A stretch of 64,000 nt of DNA from Sepiola atlantica (Eukaryota; Mollusca; Cephalopoda; Sepiida; Sepiolidae): contig OY744533.1 of assembly GCA_963556195.1 (NCBI GenBank), forward strand, positions 48,475,249 to 48,539,248, read 5' to 3'. Each line of letters starts with the position of its first letter. Positions within the stretch are counted from its first letter, which is position 1. The position numbers and the translations under genes are program-made. Positions 39,629-51,599 of the stretch are shown in pieces. The notes under the pieces were generated by a model, which saw only the letters and a program-made list of their open reading frames with translations, had not been told where the DNA came from and did no database searches.

Positions 39629-39683
<55 letters not shown>
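39629..39683. repeat. (TA)n microsatellite
   Basis: TA tract. Confidence 0.95.
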
Positions 39684-39686
<3 letters not shown>

Positions 39687-39929
39687 TATTCATATATAAA
39701 ACAGAAAGTTAGAATAACATCTGTACCATCGGTTTCAGATCCGAGAAACTCAGACCTTATAGTGTATGAGAGTGTAAAGGGAGATAATTCTCTCATAGCA
39801 TTCGGGTGAATGATTCACCGTAGATAAGTGAACAATGCCTCTGTCGCCCCAAAAAAAACAATTAAAAACAAAATTAATGAGAACGCATTTATCAGCGATA
39901 AAGTGTCTAGTACTTCTGGCGATATTTTG

Positions 39930-40184
<255 letters not shown>

Positions 40185-40219
40185 AGATTAGTCGTCCGAG
40201 ACTGTAGCAATGCGATGTA

Positions 40220-41672
40220 GTTGCCGTAAGATTGAAAAAGTAAAAAGAAATAAACGAAGAGAGAAAATGAAACTCAAAACGATTTATTAATAATTTCACG
40301 AAAAACTGATTAAATACCAGAATAGTAAATACTGTCTGGTAAATAAAAGTTCGGCAAAGGGTAATCTTAAATATTCGAAAGAAAAACATTCATTTTCAAA
40401 AGACAACAATAAAAGACCGAGAGGCTCGAAAAAAACGGGAAAAACCGGTGTCAAACCATTGAAATACTGCAGCAGACAATTAGAAGTAGGAACGCAGAAA
40501 ATGTCAAAATTTAATTAAACAATTATTCAACTAAAGTTAAAATATTATAAATATTTGTTTATTTATATACTTATTATTATAATTTTATTATATTTTATTT
40601 TATATGATTTATTAATTTTTTTCTTCCTCTTTTTCTTTATTCAATTCTAAATTAAAATTTATGTGTGGGCCGTTGTTATTATAATATGTGCCATCAAAGG
40701 GGGATAACTTAAGGAAAATATATTTAGAAATGATATTTGAGATTTGAGAAGGAATTTAAATTGTGGAATAGATAAATGCCAAGGAGGTAAGAAGGAACCG
40801 TTGGAACAGGGGAAGGGGGGGAATAAGAAGAAACGTTGGAGAAGGGGCGGGATTAGGGATAAAAATACATACACACATATACATACATAAAGTGTAAATA
40901 TCTAAATACATATTTATTTATTTTTTTTTATGTTAATTTAAGAGTATTCCAAGGGTATAATACTCCTAGAACTAAATTTATATAAATTTATTCTATTTAT
41001 TGATTTATAGATTTAATTTTTTCCCCTCTTTAATTTTCCTTTGTTATTATGATCTATTCATATATTTAATTTATTCTTTTATTATTATAATTTCTTTTTT
41101 TATTTATTTAATTTTTTTTAATTATTTTATTTTATTGAGCATACACATACACACGCATGAGAATAAACCCATATTCGCATACATGTATATATGCATACAC
41201 ATACACAAGGCCTAAATATATGTAAATAAAGTGCATATCATTCCATTCCATAATTATAATATGTAACATGTAAAAATGTGGGGTGGGTGGCGCTGGCAAA
41301 TACAGAGGAGACAAAGGCAAGTAAAAATGTGGGGTGGGTGGTGCTGGCAATTTGAATAGATTCGCCAAAAGTTCAGCTAAGTTTTCTTTACATGCTCTAG
41401 ATATTACTGGTATTTTTTATTAATTGTAACTTGCTTTCTATTTAATTATATTTATTGTCTATGTTCTTATTTTATTTCGTTTTATTCCGTGTGCTTTATT
41501 TTCACTCTATTGGCCGGAAAATGCCTGTTTAGATTGTACTTAGAGTAAAATAAATTAAAAAATGTAAAATAGATAGCTTAAAATACGGGAAAAGGTCTGA
41601 CCACTATAGAAGGATACCCCCGTACTTCCGTTTTATTCATACTCATGAGAGGGGAACCTATCTTCAATATTT

Positions 41673-41678
<6 letters not shown>
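40220..41678. other. Intergenic stretch with a 29-bp direct repeat
   Basis: GTAAAAATGTGGGGTGGGTGG then (C/T)GCTGGCAA occurs at 41269-41298 and 41320-41349. Otherwise AT-rich with no gene. Confidence 0.5.

Positions 41679-41740
<62 letters not shown>
41679..41740. repeat. (TA)n microsatellite
   Basis: TA tract at the upstream edge of the LINE. Confidence 0.95.
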
Positions 41741-41742
<2 letters not shown>

Positions 41743-42514
41743 CTTATAGCTGCAAGGTCTGTGAAATACCTGACTTGTATACGGGCGCAGGATTACCCCT
41801 CTCGGTGTGATAGACCCATAGACCTTGTCAGGTAATCCATCTAGGAGAAAGAAAAACTCTGATATACAACCTGTGGTACTAACTATTACGTCTTTGTAGC
41901 AAACCGTTGGGAGAGGGAGGCTTCCTTAGTCCTGATCGACAACCTTCCTACAGCTGGAGTCTCAAACAAAATATCCGGTTTACAAACCAAAAATTGCTTA
42001 AGGAGATGATGGGATCTGCCTATCGCCCGGCCTTTTCACTCCTTATTTGTCTATTAGCCAGCCGCAGAGATACTAGCGCAAGAACACCTCAAAGACACCT
42101 AGTGCTTGACCTTGTTTCCTGACTAGGACATTGAACGCCGTCTCTCTTTCTCTCTATCTGGGCAACTTGGAGAAAAGGTTTGGCACTAAGTCTCACATGA
42201 CTGTGCCGCTCTTGTTCCAACTGGTAGTGCAGAAGACTTCATTCTTAGGTAGTGCTAAGAGCAGCTTCATCATCAACAACTTTATAACATCGTTGTTAAA
42301 TGTACATGCCATATACATTACAGTAATCCCCGGTGGGATTGCCCGAGGCCACACAACCATGGATCAAGTCTTGACTAATGGTCTGGTTCTGTAAGCTTAT
42401 TGGCACCAAACAAGCACCCACTTTGCACTCCCCACTCTTTCAAAAACCAAAATAGCAGAACAAAGGAAAAGAAACTTACTTAAACCAGACACTTACCAAA
42501 AACCATCTTCGCCT

Positions 42515-42860
42515 GTGCCCTTAAGACTAGCATTCACATATCCGGGACTTAGAACCAACAGCAATGACGTAGAAACCTTTCTCCTAGTAAACTCCCCGGA
42601 TATCCTAGCAGTAAGTGAAACAAACCTACAATCCTCAACCTCCTCACACCATTTTGACATGACTGAATACCTCCCACTCTACCGTAAAGACTCTGACAAA
42701 TATATGCACGGGCTAGGATTTTATGTTCGGAACAGACTAGAGTACGTAGGCGAGAATCAGAGGATCAAGCCTACATGTGCTTTAGATTAACCTTACAGCA
42801 CAGCGTTAGTTACTTATTTTTTATACTGTTCTCCTTCAACCCAGGATTTTACCCTGCTTA
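42515..42860 (+). pseudogene. LINE endonuclease N-terminal part
   Basis: The frame opens with 'LRTNSNDVETFLLVNSPDILAVSETNL' (the N..G(L/V)..N......L......D(I/V)(L/I)..(T/S)ET.L block of APE endonucleases, with the catalytic Glu in SET), then 'GLGFYVRN'. A frame change near 42785 leads into 'LTLQHSVSYLFFLYCSPS', which runs into the inserted tandem repeat. Confidence 0.65.
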
Positions 42861-42871
42861 ACTTGGTAAAT

Positions 42872-43381
42872 TTATAGAATTGCACCTTTCGTATTTCGAC
42901 CCCTAAAAAAAAAGTATCCTACTTTTTTGGGCAAATTACATATAAACAGCCTCAACAAATATCCGCTATGAAAAAAAATTATGAAAATTTTTATTATTTT
43001 AGATTTTAGGAGGGGGGGGTCACTTTCCTATATAAGTTATACGTAAAGTGAGCACCCGTTTCTTGGCCACCGAATCTCACCTCTCGTGTTTCGACCCCTA
43101 AAAAAAGTAGAAACTTTTTTTGGCAAATAACATGTAAACAGCCATTCATAACAAATATCCGCTATGAAAAAAAAAATGAAATTTGTTATTATTTTAGATG
43201 TTAGGAGGGGCGGGGGATCACTTTCCTATATAAGTTATACGTAAAGTGAGCACGCATTTGTTGACCACCGAATCTCACCACTCGTATTTCGACCCCTAAA
43301 AAAAAAAGTTTCTACTTTTTGGGACAAATTACATGTAAACAGCCTCAACAAATATCCGCGCGCGCGGATATTTGTTGAGGC
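42872..43381. repeat. ~196-bp tandem repeat (2.4 units) ending in a palindrome
   Basis: 'TTTCGACCCCTAAAAAA' recurs at ~42894, 43089 and 43288 (periods ~195 and ~199), each unit also holding 'AACAAATATCCGC' and 'CTTTCCTATATAAGTTATAC'. The array interrupts the LINE between endonuclease and RT. The last unit runs into the palindrome at 43342-43381. Confidence 0.8.
43342..43381. repeat. 40-bp perfect palindrome
   Basis: GCCTCAACAAATATCC, GCGCGCGC, GGATATTTGTTGAGGC. The left half is ordinary tandem-unit sequence; the right half is its exact inverse, so the array folds back here. Confidence 0.95.
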
Positions 43382-43619
43382 TGACTCGAAAGCTGACTCG
43401 AGTGTTAACTTAACTTGACCTGAGTGTCGAAATACATGCATTTCAGGATTGTAATGTATATTACTGTGACTGACTTGTATTCTCCAGCTATACAGACGCA
43501 GCTGGCACTCCCTCTCACAGACTGTCACTTTCCAGACCCTCCTATCTGATCTTGACCTCACTGTTCGAGGCTTGTATAACGAATGTCCACAGCCCGCTCG
43601 GGAACGCTGATAACCTTCT

Positions 43620-45560
43620 GATCATGATTGATATCACCCTAAAATCTCGTCCCAAAGCTGATGAGCCGTTGCTCAAAACGACAGGATACAACAAGCGGGC
43701 TGATTGAGTATCCAACAGAGATCACATCAGAGACGCCTTATGGCGTGAAACTTTTTCTCTCCTTGCTGATCAGTGCGCAAATAAGTTACCCGAATGGGAC
43801 AAAGCAGGCATTGAAGCACATGTCCCCATGCGAAAATGTTACACCAAGCCGCACTCTTCACAATGGTTCACATCAGAGGCAGCAAGCATTCCGACAATAA
43901 ACCCGCCATAAGTCAACTACAAATAGACATAGCGTCAATAAATCATCATAAGACTGTGATAGATGAAGCAAAGCGAATCTTTCCGAAGATGACCAGAAAT
44001 CGTATTTCGTCACAGAAACTAGATACTCGTGATTTCTGGAAAATCTTGAATAGTGTGGTGAATAATGGCCAATCAACAATTCCCCGCTATCCAACAAAAA
44101 TGATGTCGTTTGCACGGCAACTGATAAGGCTGAACTACTTGCGTTTCGCCATAAACTATACTTTTGAATTCCGCACACCACTCCTTCCCAACTGCGAACT
44201 GAAGCTATACTTGATGAGCTTGACCATCACACCCTCTCATGTACGGGACATTATAAAAAAAACCCTGACACCTCCAAAGCATGTGGGCCTGATCGCATAC
44301 CAGTAATAGTAATAAAGAAATGCTCTAATTAACTGGCCCCTGTCCTCTCCAAACTCTACAGCAAATGTCTTGTCGAATATTGCTTCCTTGATAGCTGTAA
44401 AATTGCCTCTGTGGTACCAATCTCCGAGAATTCTGGAGATAGAACTGACACTCAGAATTATAGCCGCATCAGTCTACTCTAGCTCTTCGCTAAAATCTTT
44501 GAATCCTTAATCAATCTAGCGATAGTACATTACCTCGTTAATGCTAAACTTCTTTCTGACCATCAGTATGGATTTAGGCAAGCACGGTCTACTGCGGATA
44601 TCCTAACGGTAATCTCTGAAGGCATATTCCATACACTGGACAAGACAAGTGAAGCTAGGGTCGTAGCGCTTGACATATCCAAGGCCCGTGATAAGGTCTG
44701 GTATAAACGTCTTCTCATAAGAATTAACTCATATGGTATTACTTTACGAATATTTAATATAATAAGATCCTTCCTAACCAAAAGAAAGATCCAGGTTGCT
44801 CTCGATAGCTGTTTATTAAAAAAAAACATGACATAAATACAAGTGTATCCCAGGGATCGATATATGGACCTTTATTGTTCCTAGTTTTGATAAACGACCT
44901 CCCTGATGACATTGTGTCTGAGATGGGCATATTTGCTCACGACTCTACTCTCGTCATGTGGGTAAAACGGATGCGCATATATCCGAGGCAATGGCTGAAA
45001 CTATTAGGAAGTGACCTCCAATCTGTAGTGGAATAGTGTTATAAATGGATAGTAACATTTAATGCTGCTAAGACAAAGCTCTATTCCTTCAACAACTACA
45101 AGAAACCTCTTAACCACCGATTGTCATCATTAATAACAACCTACCTGAGAGTTCAACGTTCAAACTCTTTGGTCTAACATTTACACTGATAACATTAATA
45201 GGAACAAATACATAGAGGGCATTGCCAAGGCTGCTGCAAAGAAAGTTGGCTCCCTCTACCGCGCTAAAAAAATGCTCACACCTGACAGTATCCTATATCT
45301 CTACAAAGCCATCATCCGCCCATGCATGGAGTATTGGTGTCACATCTGGGCTGGTCCCTCCTTCTTAGACAAGGTTAAAACAAAATATCTAATATAATAG
45401 GTACCTCACAATCCACCAAGCTCCCGCCCCTGTCCATCACCGCAATGTTGCATACTTGTGTTTGTTTTACAAGTACTTCAATGGAATGTGCTCCGATAAA
45501 CTTGCTGTTCTAGTGCCCCATCGGCGTAAATGCACTCGACCAACCCGACAATCAGCTATG
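43620..45560 (+). pseudogene. LINE reverse transcriptase, multiply broken
   Basis: RT blocks across frames: 'SKACGPDRIPVIV' (about 44271-44310), 'NYSRISLL' (about 44457), 'DHQYGFRQARSTADIL' (about 44560), 'RVVALDISKARDKVWYKRLL' (about 44660), the SQGS..GPLLFL region (about 44850-44890), a degraded FADD region ('FAHDSTL', about 44933, second Asp position intact, first changed), and 'YIEGIAKAAAKKVGSLYRAKKMLTPDSILYLYKAIIRPCMEYWCHIWAG'-like text (45212-45355). Stops throughout. Confidence 0.75.
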
Positions 45561-45564
45561 ACAT

Positions 45565-45627
<63 letters not shown>

Positions 45628-45707
45628 AACATATATAAACAAAATATATTTCTATATATTAATTTACTTCCAAAATATAAACAATATATATTATGACATA
45701 TAACTAT
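45557..45707. mobile_element. AT-rich insertion with (TA)n in the LINE 3' ORF
   Basis: Flanked by GACAATCAG at 45548-45556 and again at about 45708-45716. The RT tail resumes after it ('HLFTVDDPRCCRAFYSNSFF'), and the 8.9-kb copy lacks it. The core is (TA)n 45569-45625 plus AT-rich DNA, so this could be a tiny transposon or a duplication. Confidence 0.45.
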
Positions 45708-45989
45708 GACAATCAGAAATGACATCTATTCACTGTGGACGACCCCAGATGCTGCAGAGCCTTCTACTCCAATAGCTTCTTTCCTCAAGCTGCTGGACTT
45801 TGGAATTCCCTCCCTGCTCCCTGTTCCCCGGACTGTACCGACATGCAGTAATTTAAAACTAATGTGAACAAGAATCTCGCTGCACAGCTCCCAATTTAGG
45901 ATTACCCTCTAAACTTTGACCTTAATTCTCAGTAGCCCCTTACGTCTACAATGGCAACTTGCCTTCTTTGGGGTGAACTAAGTTTTTTA

Positions 45990-47515
45990 AAATAAAAAAA
46001 ATGTTAATGCAAAAACGGAGAAACGGGATCACTTCCATCTACGCTTAAACACCAATAAGAAAACTATTAGAGACAAGTTCACATACTACACATTAGCGAA
46101 ACAGCCTCTCTCTCTCTCTCTCTCTCTCTCGCTCTCTCTCTCTCGCTCTCTCTCTCTCTTTCTATCCTTTCTTCTCTCTGTTTTGCACCCCATAACTTTG
46201 CAGCTCATCGGAAGATGAAGTCGATGTTATGAATAAATCATTAATCTTCTAAAAGAACTTGTGTTGAATTAATTAACTTAATAATTAATTCCATATGCTT
46301 TCTATTATAGTAACAAATAGGTGGCCAATCAAGTGTAATAGAACTAACTGTAAAACAGAAATGTGGAATAGTCAATTATACACAATACGGAATATCACCA
46401 CAAGTATTAATACTATTTAACCCATAGCTGGAGAGATAAAGTAGAGGAGGATATAGCAAACAGAAAAACTGTTTATTTATCTTGATTTGATTGGCTTTGC
46501 AAGCTCACGTTTCCCAGATTCAAATAATCTAACTCGAGCTCAATGGGTGACCCACTGGGTCATATTTTTTCTAGTTTAGTTATAGAAATTGATGCTGGAA
46601 TTTTGTTTTAATAAACATCTCAGTTACCTCTTTAATGGGGATGTTTAAATTACAACGTAAATTGATACTCCCATGGCGGAGTTTTATCCAGAACGATGTT
46701 AGCCAAACTTATCTCTATTTTACTAACGAACGGGGTGCAGAAGAAACAGTTAATATTATTATTTGCCCACCTCTGCCTCCGCTTCGTATAAAGTCGTTTA
46801 TTTTAAGTAGAATCGTTCTTGCTAATAATTTACCACGAGGAATCAATTTACGTTAAATTAAAAACGCAAACTCTACCTTCACTAATAAGTGTTTTCTTTT
46901 TATTAAGTAACGATAATACACTTTTAGATTTCTTGTAGATTCTCGAACATTTCTTTCTATGGGAAACACACAAACAGTATATAAACACACCCATACACAC
47001 ATACATTAAGTTTTATAGAGAGAGATCTCTGGTGGTTTGAAGGTAAAATTTATTCAAATAATTATAAAATGTAGAAAAAATATATCTAACATATACAGTT
47101 ATCTTGTCGGATGTTCAAAGTCAGACCTAAGTTGAATTTCAGCTGGCATGTCAAACTTTGCTTCTGACTAGTCAAGTGTTACTTTGCTGTCAATATGATA
47201 ACGTACTTAGCTACAATTTATTTCTAACATTACGAAGTCCGGACCAAACGACTAATAATGGTATTAAATATTTTTAAACAATCAAAAAATACAAATTAGC
47301 AAGTTATTTTAGCTATTTTAAATTGAACAATGTAATAGAATATGCTTACCTTAAGTTTTAAAATGCTATGACCAAAATAATTGTAAAAATTATAATTACT
47401 TTAGTGCCAGGTAAGTACAGCTAGTATTAAGTAACGACTAGTACCTACCTTTTCCTAGGTTGCTTTTTTGTTGCATTCTTATTTTCGACTATCTCCCTCT
47501 TTTCTCTCTTTTCTC
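45990..47515. other. Intergenic stretch with (CT)n and dispersed repeat
   Basis: (CT)n at 46107-46160. The repeat shared with 23.6 kb is at 46310-46480. No gene recognised. Confidence 0.45.
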
Positions 47516-47516
47516 T

Positions 47517-47560
<44 letters not shown>

Positions 47561-47741
47561 ACACACTATATATATATGTATTTATATATACATACATATA
47601 TATATGTATATATATTTATACATACATGTACATATATATATATACATACATATACATATATATATATACATACATATACATATATATACATATATATACA
47701 TATACATATATATGTATATATACATATATATATACATATAC

Positions 47742-47778
<37 letters not shown>

Positions 47779-47899
47779 CATATATATATACATATATATA
47801 CATACCTATATATACATATATATACATACATATATATACATATATATATACATACATACATATATATACATATACATATATATACATACATATATATAC

Positions 47900-47960
<61 letters not shown>

Positions 47961-48265
47961 CATATATATACATATATATATATATATATACATATATATA
48001 TACATACATATATATACACATATATACATATGTATATACATATATATGTACATATATATACATATATATATGCATATATATATACATATATATACATACA
48101 TATACATATACATATATATACATACATATATATACATATATATACATACATATATATACATATATACATACATATATATATATACATATAGATAGATACA
48201 TACATATATATATACATATATATACATATATATATACATGCATATATATATATATTATATATATG
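47516..48265. repeat. (CT)n then ~690-bp irregular TATA/TACA array
   Basis: After ~40 bp of CT, a long mixture of (TA)n and TACA/CATA blocks without fixed period. All six frames stay open because TA/CA repeats encode Tyr, Ile, Thr, His and so on; the 266-codon frame is an artefact. Confidence 0.95.
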
Positions 48266-48457
48266 TAAAACTTAATTTATTAAAATTAATTAATAAATAT
48301 ATATATATATATATATGAAAAATAAAAATTGATGAAACGTCCGATTAAGAGCGACTGAATTCTGTACCCTGCATATTCTTAACCGCTTAGGGAGCGGATT
48401 AATACTAAATAAACACCCCGGTGTTCTATCGCCAGTAAAAAAAAATAATAACAAAGC

Positions 48458-48463
<6 letters not shown>

Positions 48464-48517
<54 letters not shown>
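48464..48517. repeat. (TA)n microsatellite
   Basis: TA tract abutting the fold-back element. Confidence 0.95.
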
Positions 48518-48520
<3 letters not shown>

Positions 48521-48521
48521 T

Positions 48522-48733
48522 AAATTTTTATGTATACAAATATTTTTGGTTACATATGTGCATATATGTTTTAGCTTCGATCTCTTTTGAGAACCAGCTT
48601 CCTCATACCTTCATAAAAATTAAAAACTTTTTTCATTTCATGTTAAGGTCTGAGGAAGATTTTTCTCTAGAGAGATCGAAGCTAAAGCATGTATGCACAT
48701 ATGTAACCAAAAATATTCGTATAAATAGAAATG
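48522..48733. mobile_element. Fold-back element of family C with degraded hammerhead arms
   Basis: Left arm 48528-48585 and right arm 48678-48733 are inverted copies (TATACAAATATTTTTGGTTACA, CATATGTGCATA, AGCTTCGATCTC). The arms resemble the 12.1-kb single arm. The plus-strand right arm reads CTGAGGA ... GAAGC..CAT..ATGTAACC; the GAA-A core and stem II are disturbed, so both arms look inactive. Confidence 0.65.
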
Positions 48734-48784
48734 TGTACTTAAAATCAGCTCTACTTGTTATTTGGTACTTTATTTATTTATATG

Positions 48785-48785
<1 letters not shown>

Positions 48786-48838
<53 letters not shown>
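48786..48838. repeat. (TA)n microsatellite
   Basis: TA tract. Confidence 0.95.
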
Positions 48839-48839
<1 letters not shown>

Positions 48840-48841
<2 letters not shown>

Positions 48842-49490
48842 AACATTTTGTTACATTCCAAAGGCCAAGTTTTTATTCATCTTACGAATCACTTTTTCAA
48901 TACCAAAACCCTTTGGTACAATTACGCTTCTGTTTCGTACACCAGAAGACCAACCGACATTTGTATGTCAATATCGGATCTTTCTTCAATGGATTTATCA
49001 GAAAGCTCCAAAAGTTCTCAATCAGAAAAAAAATGCATAGCGATGCGACAAAACAAATGCCTGAAACACAAACAACTCACATCAGATTCACCTTCATCGA
49101 GAGAGTCTCATAAATCACTACCTGGAGAAGGCGGCCATCCTGTTATCTGAAGCGGAGCTATGAAAAATGCCTTTTAGTATTTTTCATGCAATCGCGTAAA
49201 ATTAAACGAAATGTTTTTAAATATTTAATTACGAAAATAAATTCATCAAATTTCATTTCCTTCGTAAACAAGTCAGCCATTTTAATGTTTCATTCATAGT
49301 TGAAAAAAAGAATTAATTACTTTGTGACAATTCGTAATTATAAAGTCTGGCATTACAATTCTTGACAAATCTTCATGTATTAAAAGTTTGAAAATTTATT
49401 TACAGCCAATAATTTTATAAATAGTTAAAAACAACATTAATTTAACATAATTTGCTGCAGTTTTTGTGACAATTTGTTTAAATTAATCAT
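48840..49490. other. Intergenic stretch
   Basis: The frame 48840-49113 (after the TA tract) has no recognised domain. Confidence 0.4.
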
Positions 49491-49494
49491 TTAA

Positions 49495-50660
49495 GGAGCA
49501 GACGATAACGCACTAATATTTACGTGGATAATACCACTTAACATTTATTTAGTGTGCGGGGCTGGGAATAAATAAAGAATTTCACAAAGTGAAAAATGAG
49601 ACTCGTACATGATTCGTACCTGTGCGTCAGAAGAGGGACCACCTATCGTTTGACTAACGAGCCGAACGTTTACAGGAAGCCGAAATTGTAGAAATAACTC
49701 ATTTCCCAAGCTCTGAGATAAATCTTTGTTTACGTTTTTACTAGCAACGTAACCATTTCTCTTGTTGCATCAAACGTGCGAAGTACGCTGAATGTGTTAT
49801 ATGTTTTAATATTGGAATTTATTTCTGACAGTATATTATGTATTAGTCTGCGTTTTTTGCTTCTGTTGATTCTAATAGCGCTTGGATATTTTTTTTTTTA
49901 CTTATATTCACTCTGAACAATGCACATTACTACTGAGATGTAAGCGGCTACTGATAATAAGAGGCCATATTTATAGAGGCATCCTAAGAAGGGAGTTGTG
50001 CAGCGAGATGTTTGTTCACATTACATTTAAATTTCTACATGTTTGTACAGTCAGGAAAAAAGAGAGCCGGGGGGGCGATTTCAAAGGCAAGCTGTTCGAG
50101 GGAAGAATTTATTTGAGTAGAAAGTTTTCCGAAGAGGGAGCATAATGCAGCAAGTTCGTCGGAGCACATTCCATTGAAGTACTTGTAAAACAAACACAAG
50201 GATGCAATATTGCGGCGATGGGGCAGGGGCGTGAGATTAGTAGACATTGTGGGGCCTATTAGATTAGATGCTTTTCTTTTAACCCTGTCTAAGAGGGAGA
50301 GACTAATGGTTAAAACACCAGCCCAGATGTGACAACAATATTCCATGCATGGGCGAATGGTGGCTTTGTAGGGATATAGGATACTGGCATGTGTGAGAAG
50401 TTTTCTAGCTCGGTAGAAGGAGCACACATTCTTTGCAGTATTTTCTGTGTAATTATTCCAATTCATGTTACCTGAAACAAACTATTTATTTATCTGCAGG
50501 GCTGGAAATTAACAAAGAATGACACAAACTGAAAACTCCTGTACTCGTCGCACTTTGTGTTATTCTTTGTTTATTCCCAGCCCCACGGACTAAATAAATC
50601 GTTTGTTTAGTGATGTGACCCGCGCAAACATTAGCATCAACAAAAAGAGTATTAAAATTA
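49495..50660. repeat. Dispersed repeat family B, split by a LINE tail
   Basis: Left portion 49495-49870 and right portion 50465-50660 match 10955-11540, including the inverted GGGGCTGGGAATAAATAAAG / CTTTGTTTATTCCCAGCCCC pair. The LINE fragment at 49970-50466 lies between. Confidence 0.65.
49970..50466 (-). pseudogene. LINE 3' RT fragment
   Basis: Minus frame 'NWNNYTENTAKNVCSFYRARKLLTHASILYPYKATIRPCMEYCCHIWAG', then 'DRVKRKASNLIG' and 'CLFYKYFNGMCSDELA'. Same family as 41.7-46 kb, 5'-truncated. Confidence 0.75.
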
Positions 50661-50759
50661 ACTTTCCAGATCATATTTTGACAAAGGTGGTAAAAAAAAT
50701 AGCATAGGTATGGTAAAAAAAAAAAGGCGAACCCAAAATGAAAGTTGAGTATAATACAA

Positions 50760-51000
50760 AGGTTGTAGCACTGTGTGTAGTCTGGGTTATGAGCAAAGTT
50801 GAGTATCTGTTCTAATACTACACTTCATCTTTTTTATCCTTGGTCAATGAAGGAGAAATCTTTCTAGACTGAGGTAATTTTTATTTTCGTTCGAATCCAG
50901 AGAGTCCCTTGTGGTGGGGGTTTGATTTTTCCCACATCAAAAACTGACCTTGTGTCTAACTCTGCTTTCGTTGGGAAGCAAGTAAATAGGGGCAATCAAG
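50760..51000 (+). repeat. Diverged U2-headed SINE copy
   Basis: The head 'GGTTATGAGCAAAGTTGAGT', 'ATCTGTTCT' is a degraded match to U2 5' sequence. The tail 'CACATCAAAAACTGACCTTG', 'TGTCTAACT', 'AAGTAAATA' matches the 31.2-kb tail type. The middle matches 51430-51490. Confidence 0.45.
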
Positions 51001-51114
51001 ATCTAGTCACAGTCTCCCTAATGAAGAAACACCACTAGACAATAGGTCTCGATACCAAAGAAATGTCCCCTCATAAAAATCGTCATTTTTTTTGTCTCTT
51101 TACTTTCGTTCACC

Positions 51115-51360
51115 CCAAACAAGACATATTGTCACTGAAGTGCAAGGGGCTACTGTGATAAGAACCGCTTTATAGAAGGCAGCGTAGATTAGAAGTTGTT
51201 CAGCAAAATTGTTCGCATTATATTTAATGTTCTAGATATCTGTACGATCTGTGAAACTGAGGGAATTCCAAAAACAAGCTGTCCGAGGAAATAATTTACT
51301 GGATAGGAAATCTTCTTGTATCTAGAAACCTCTAAGGTGAAGGGGTGAAACATTGCTGCT
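51115..51360 (-). pseudogene. LINE 3'-terminal fragment
   Basis: Starts with TTCACCCCAAACAAGAC (the inverted LINE 3' end) and contains the degraded SNSFF-coding block. Only the last ~240 bp remain. Confidence 0.6.
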
Positions 51361-51384
51361 AGTCGGTGGGTTGGGGCTAGTTTT

Positions 51385-51580
51385 AATGGCTAGGTAGGAG
51401 CAACGTGTGATATATGTTCTGGTGCTTTTCTGTTCTCGGTCGGTGAAGGAGAAGCCCTTTTAGACTGACGCAATTTTAATTTTGTCCCAATCCAAAGTGC
51501 CCATAGATTTCCCCCACATTAAAAACCGATCTTGTATTTAACTTTGCCATCGTGGGGAGGCAAGTAAATAGAACATCGTC
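51385..51580 (+). repeat. Second diverged U2-headed SINE copy
   Basis: 'TTTTAATGGCTAGGTAGGAG', 'CAACGTGTGATATATGTTCT' aligns with gaps to the U2 5' end. The body 'GGTCGGTGAAGGAGAAGCCC' is shared with the 50.8-kb copy; tail 'ACATTAAAAACCGATCTTG', 'GGCAAGTAAATAG'. Confidence 0.4.
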
Positions 51581-51599
51581 ATATAACACATCAACAAAT

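Larger units (their letters stand above)
41741..45990 (+). mobile_element. ~4.2-kb LINE, nearly full length but dead
   Basis: Same family as 8660-9858, 49970-50466 and 51115-51360. From 5': an untranslated or ORF1-like region (41741-42500, no recognised domain), an APE-type endonuclease start (42515), a tandem-repeat insertion (42860-43390), RT motifs (44330-45560), a (TA)n insertion with short direct repeats (45557-45707), and a 3' end GGGGTGAACTAAG..A-rich at ~45975. Confidence 0.75.

Noticed and set aside
43653..43682. CTGATGAGC...GCTCAAAAC as a hammerhead
   Set aside because: Within LINE coding sequence; AAA replaces GAA and stems I and III are lacking. Treated as chance.
47460..48268. 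Overlapping open frames up to 266 codons rich in Tyr/Ile/His/Thr
   Set aside because: They translate the TATA/TACA array, and all six frames are open. The only non-repeat part is a short signal-like leader from the (CT)n tract.
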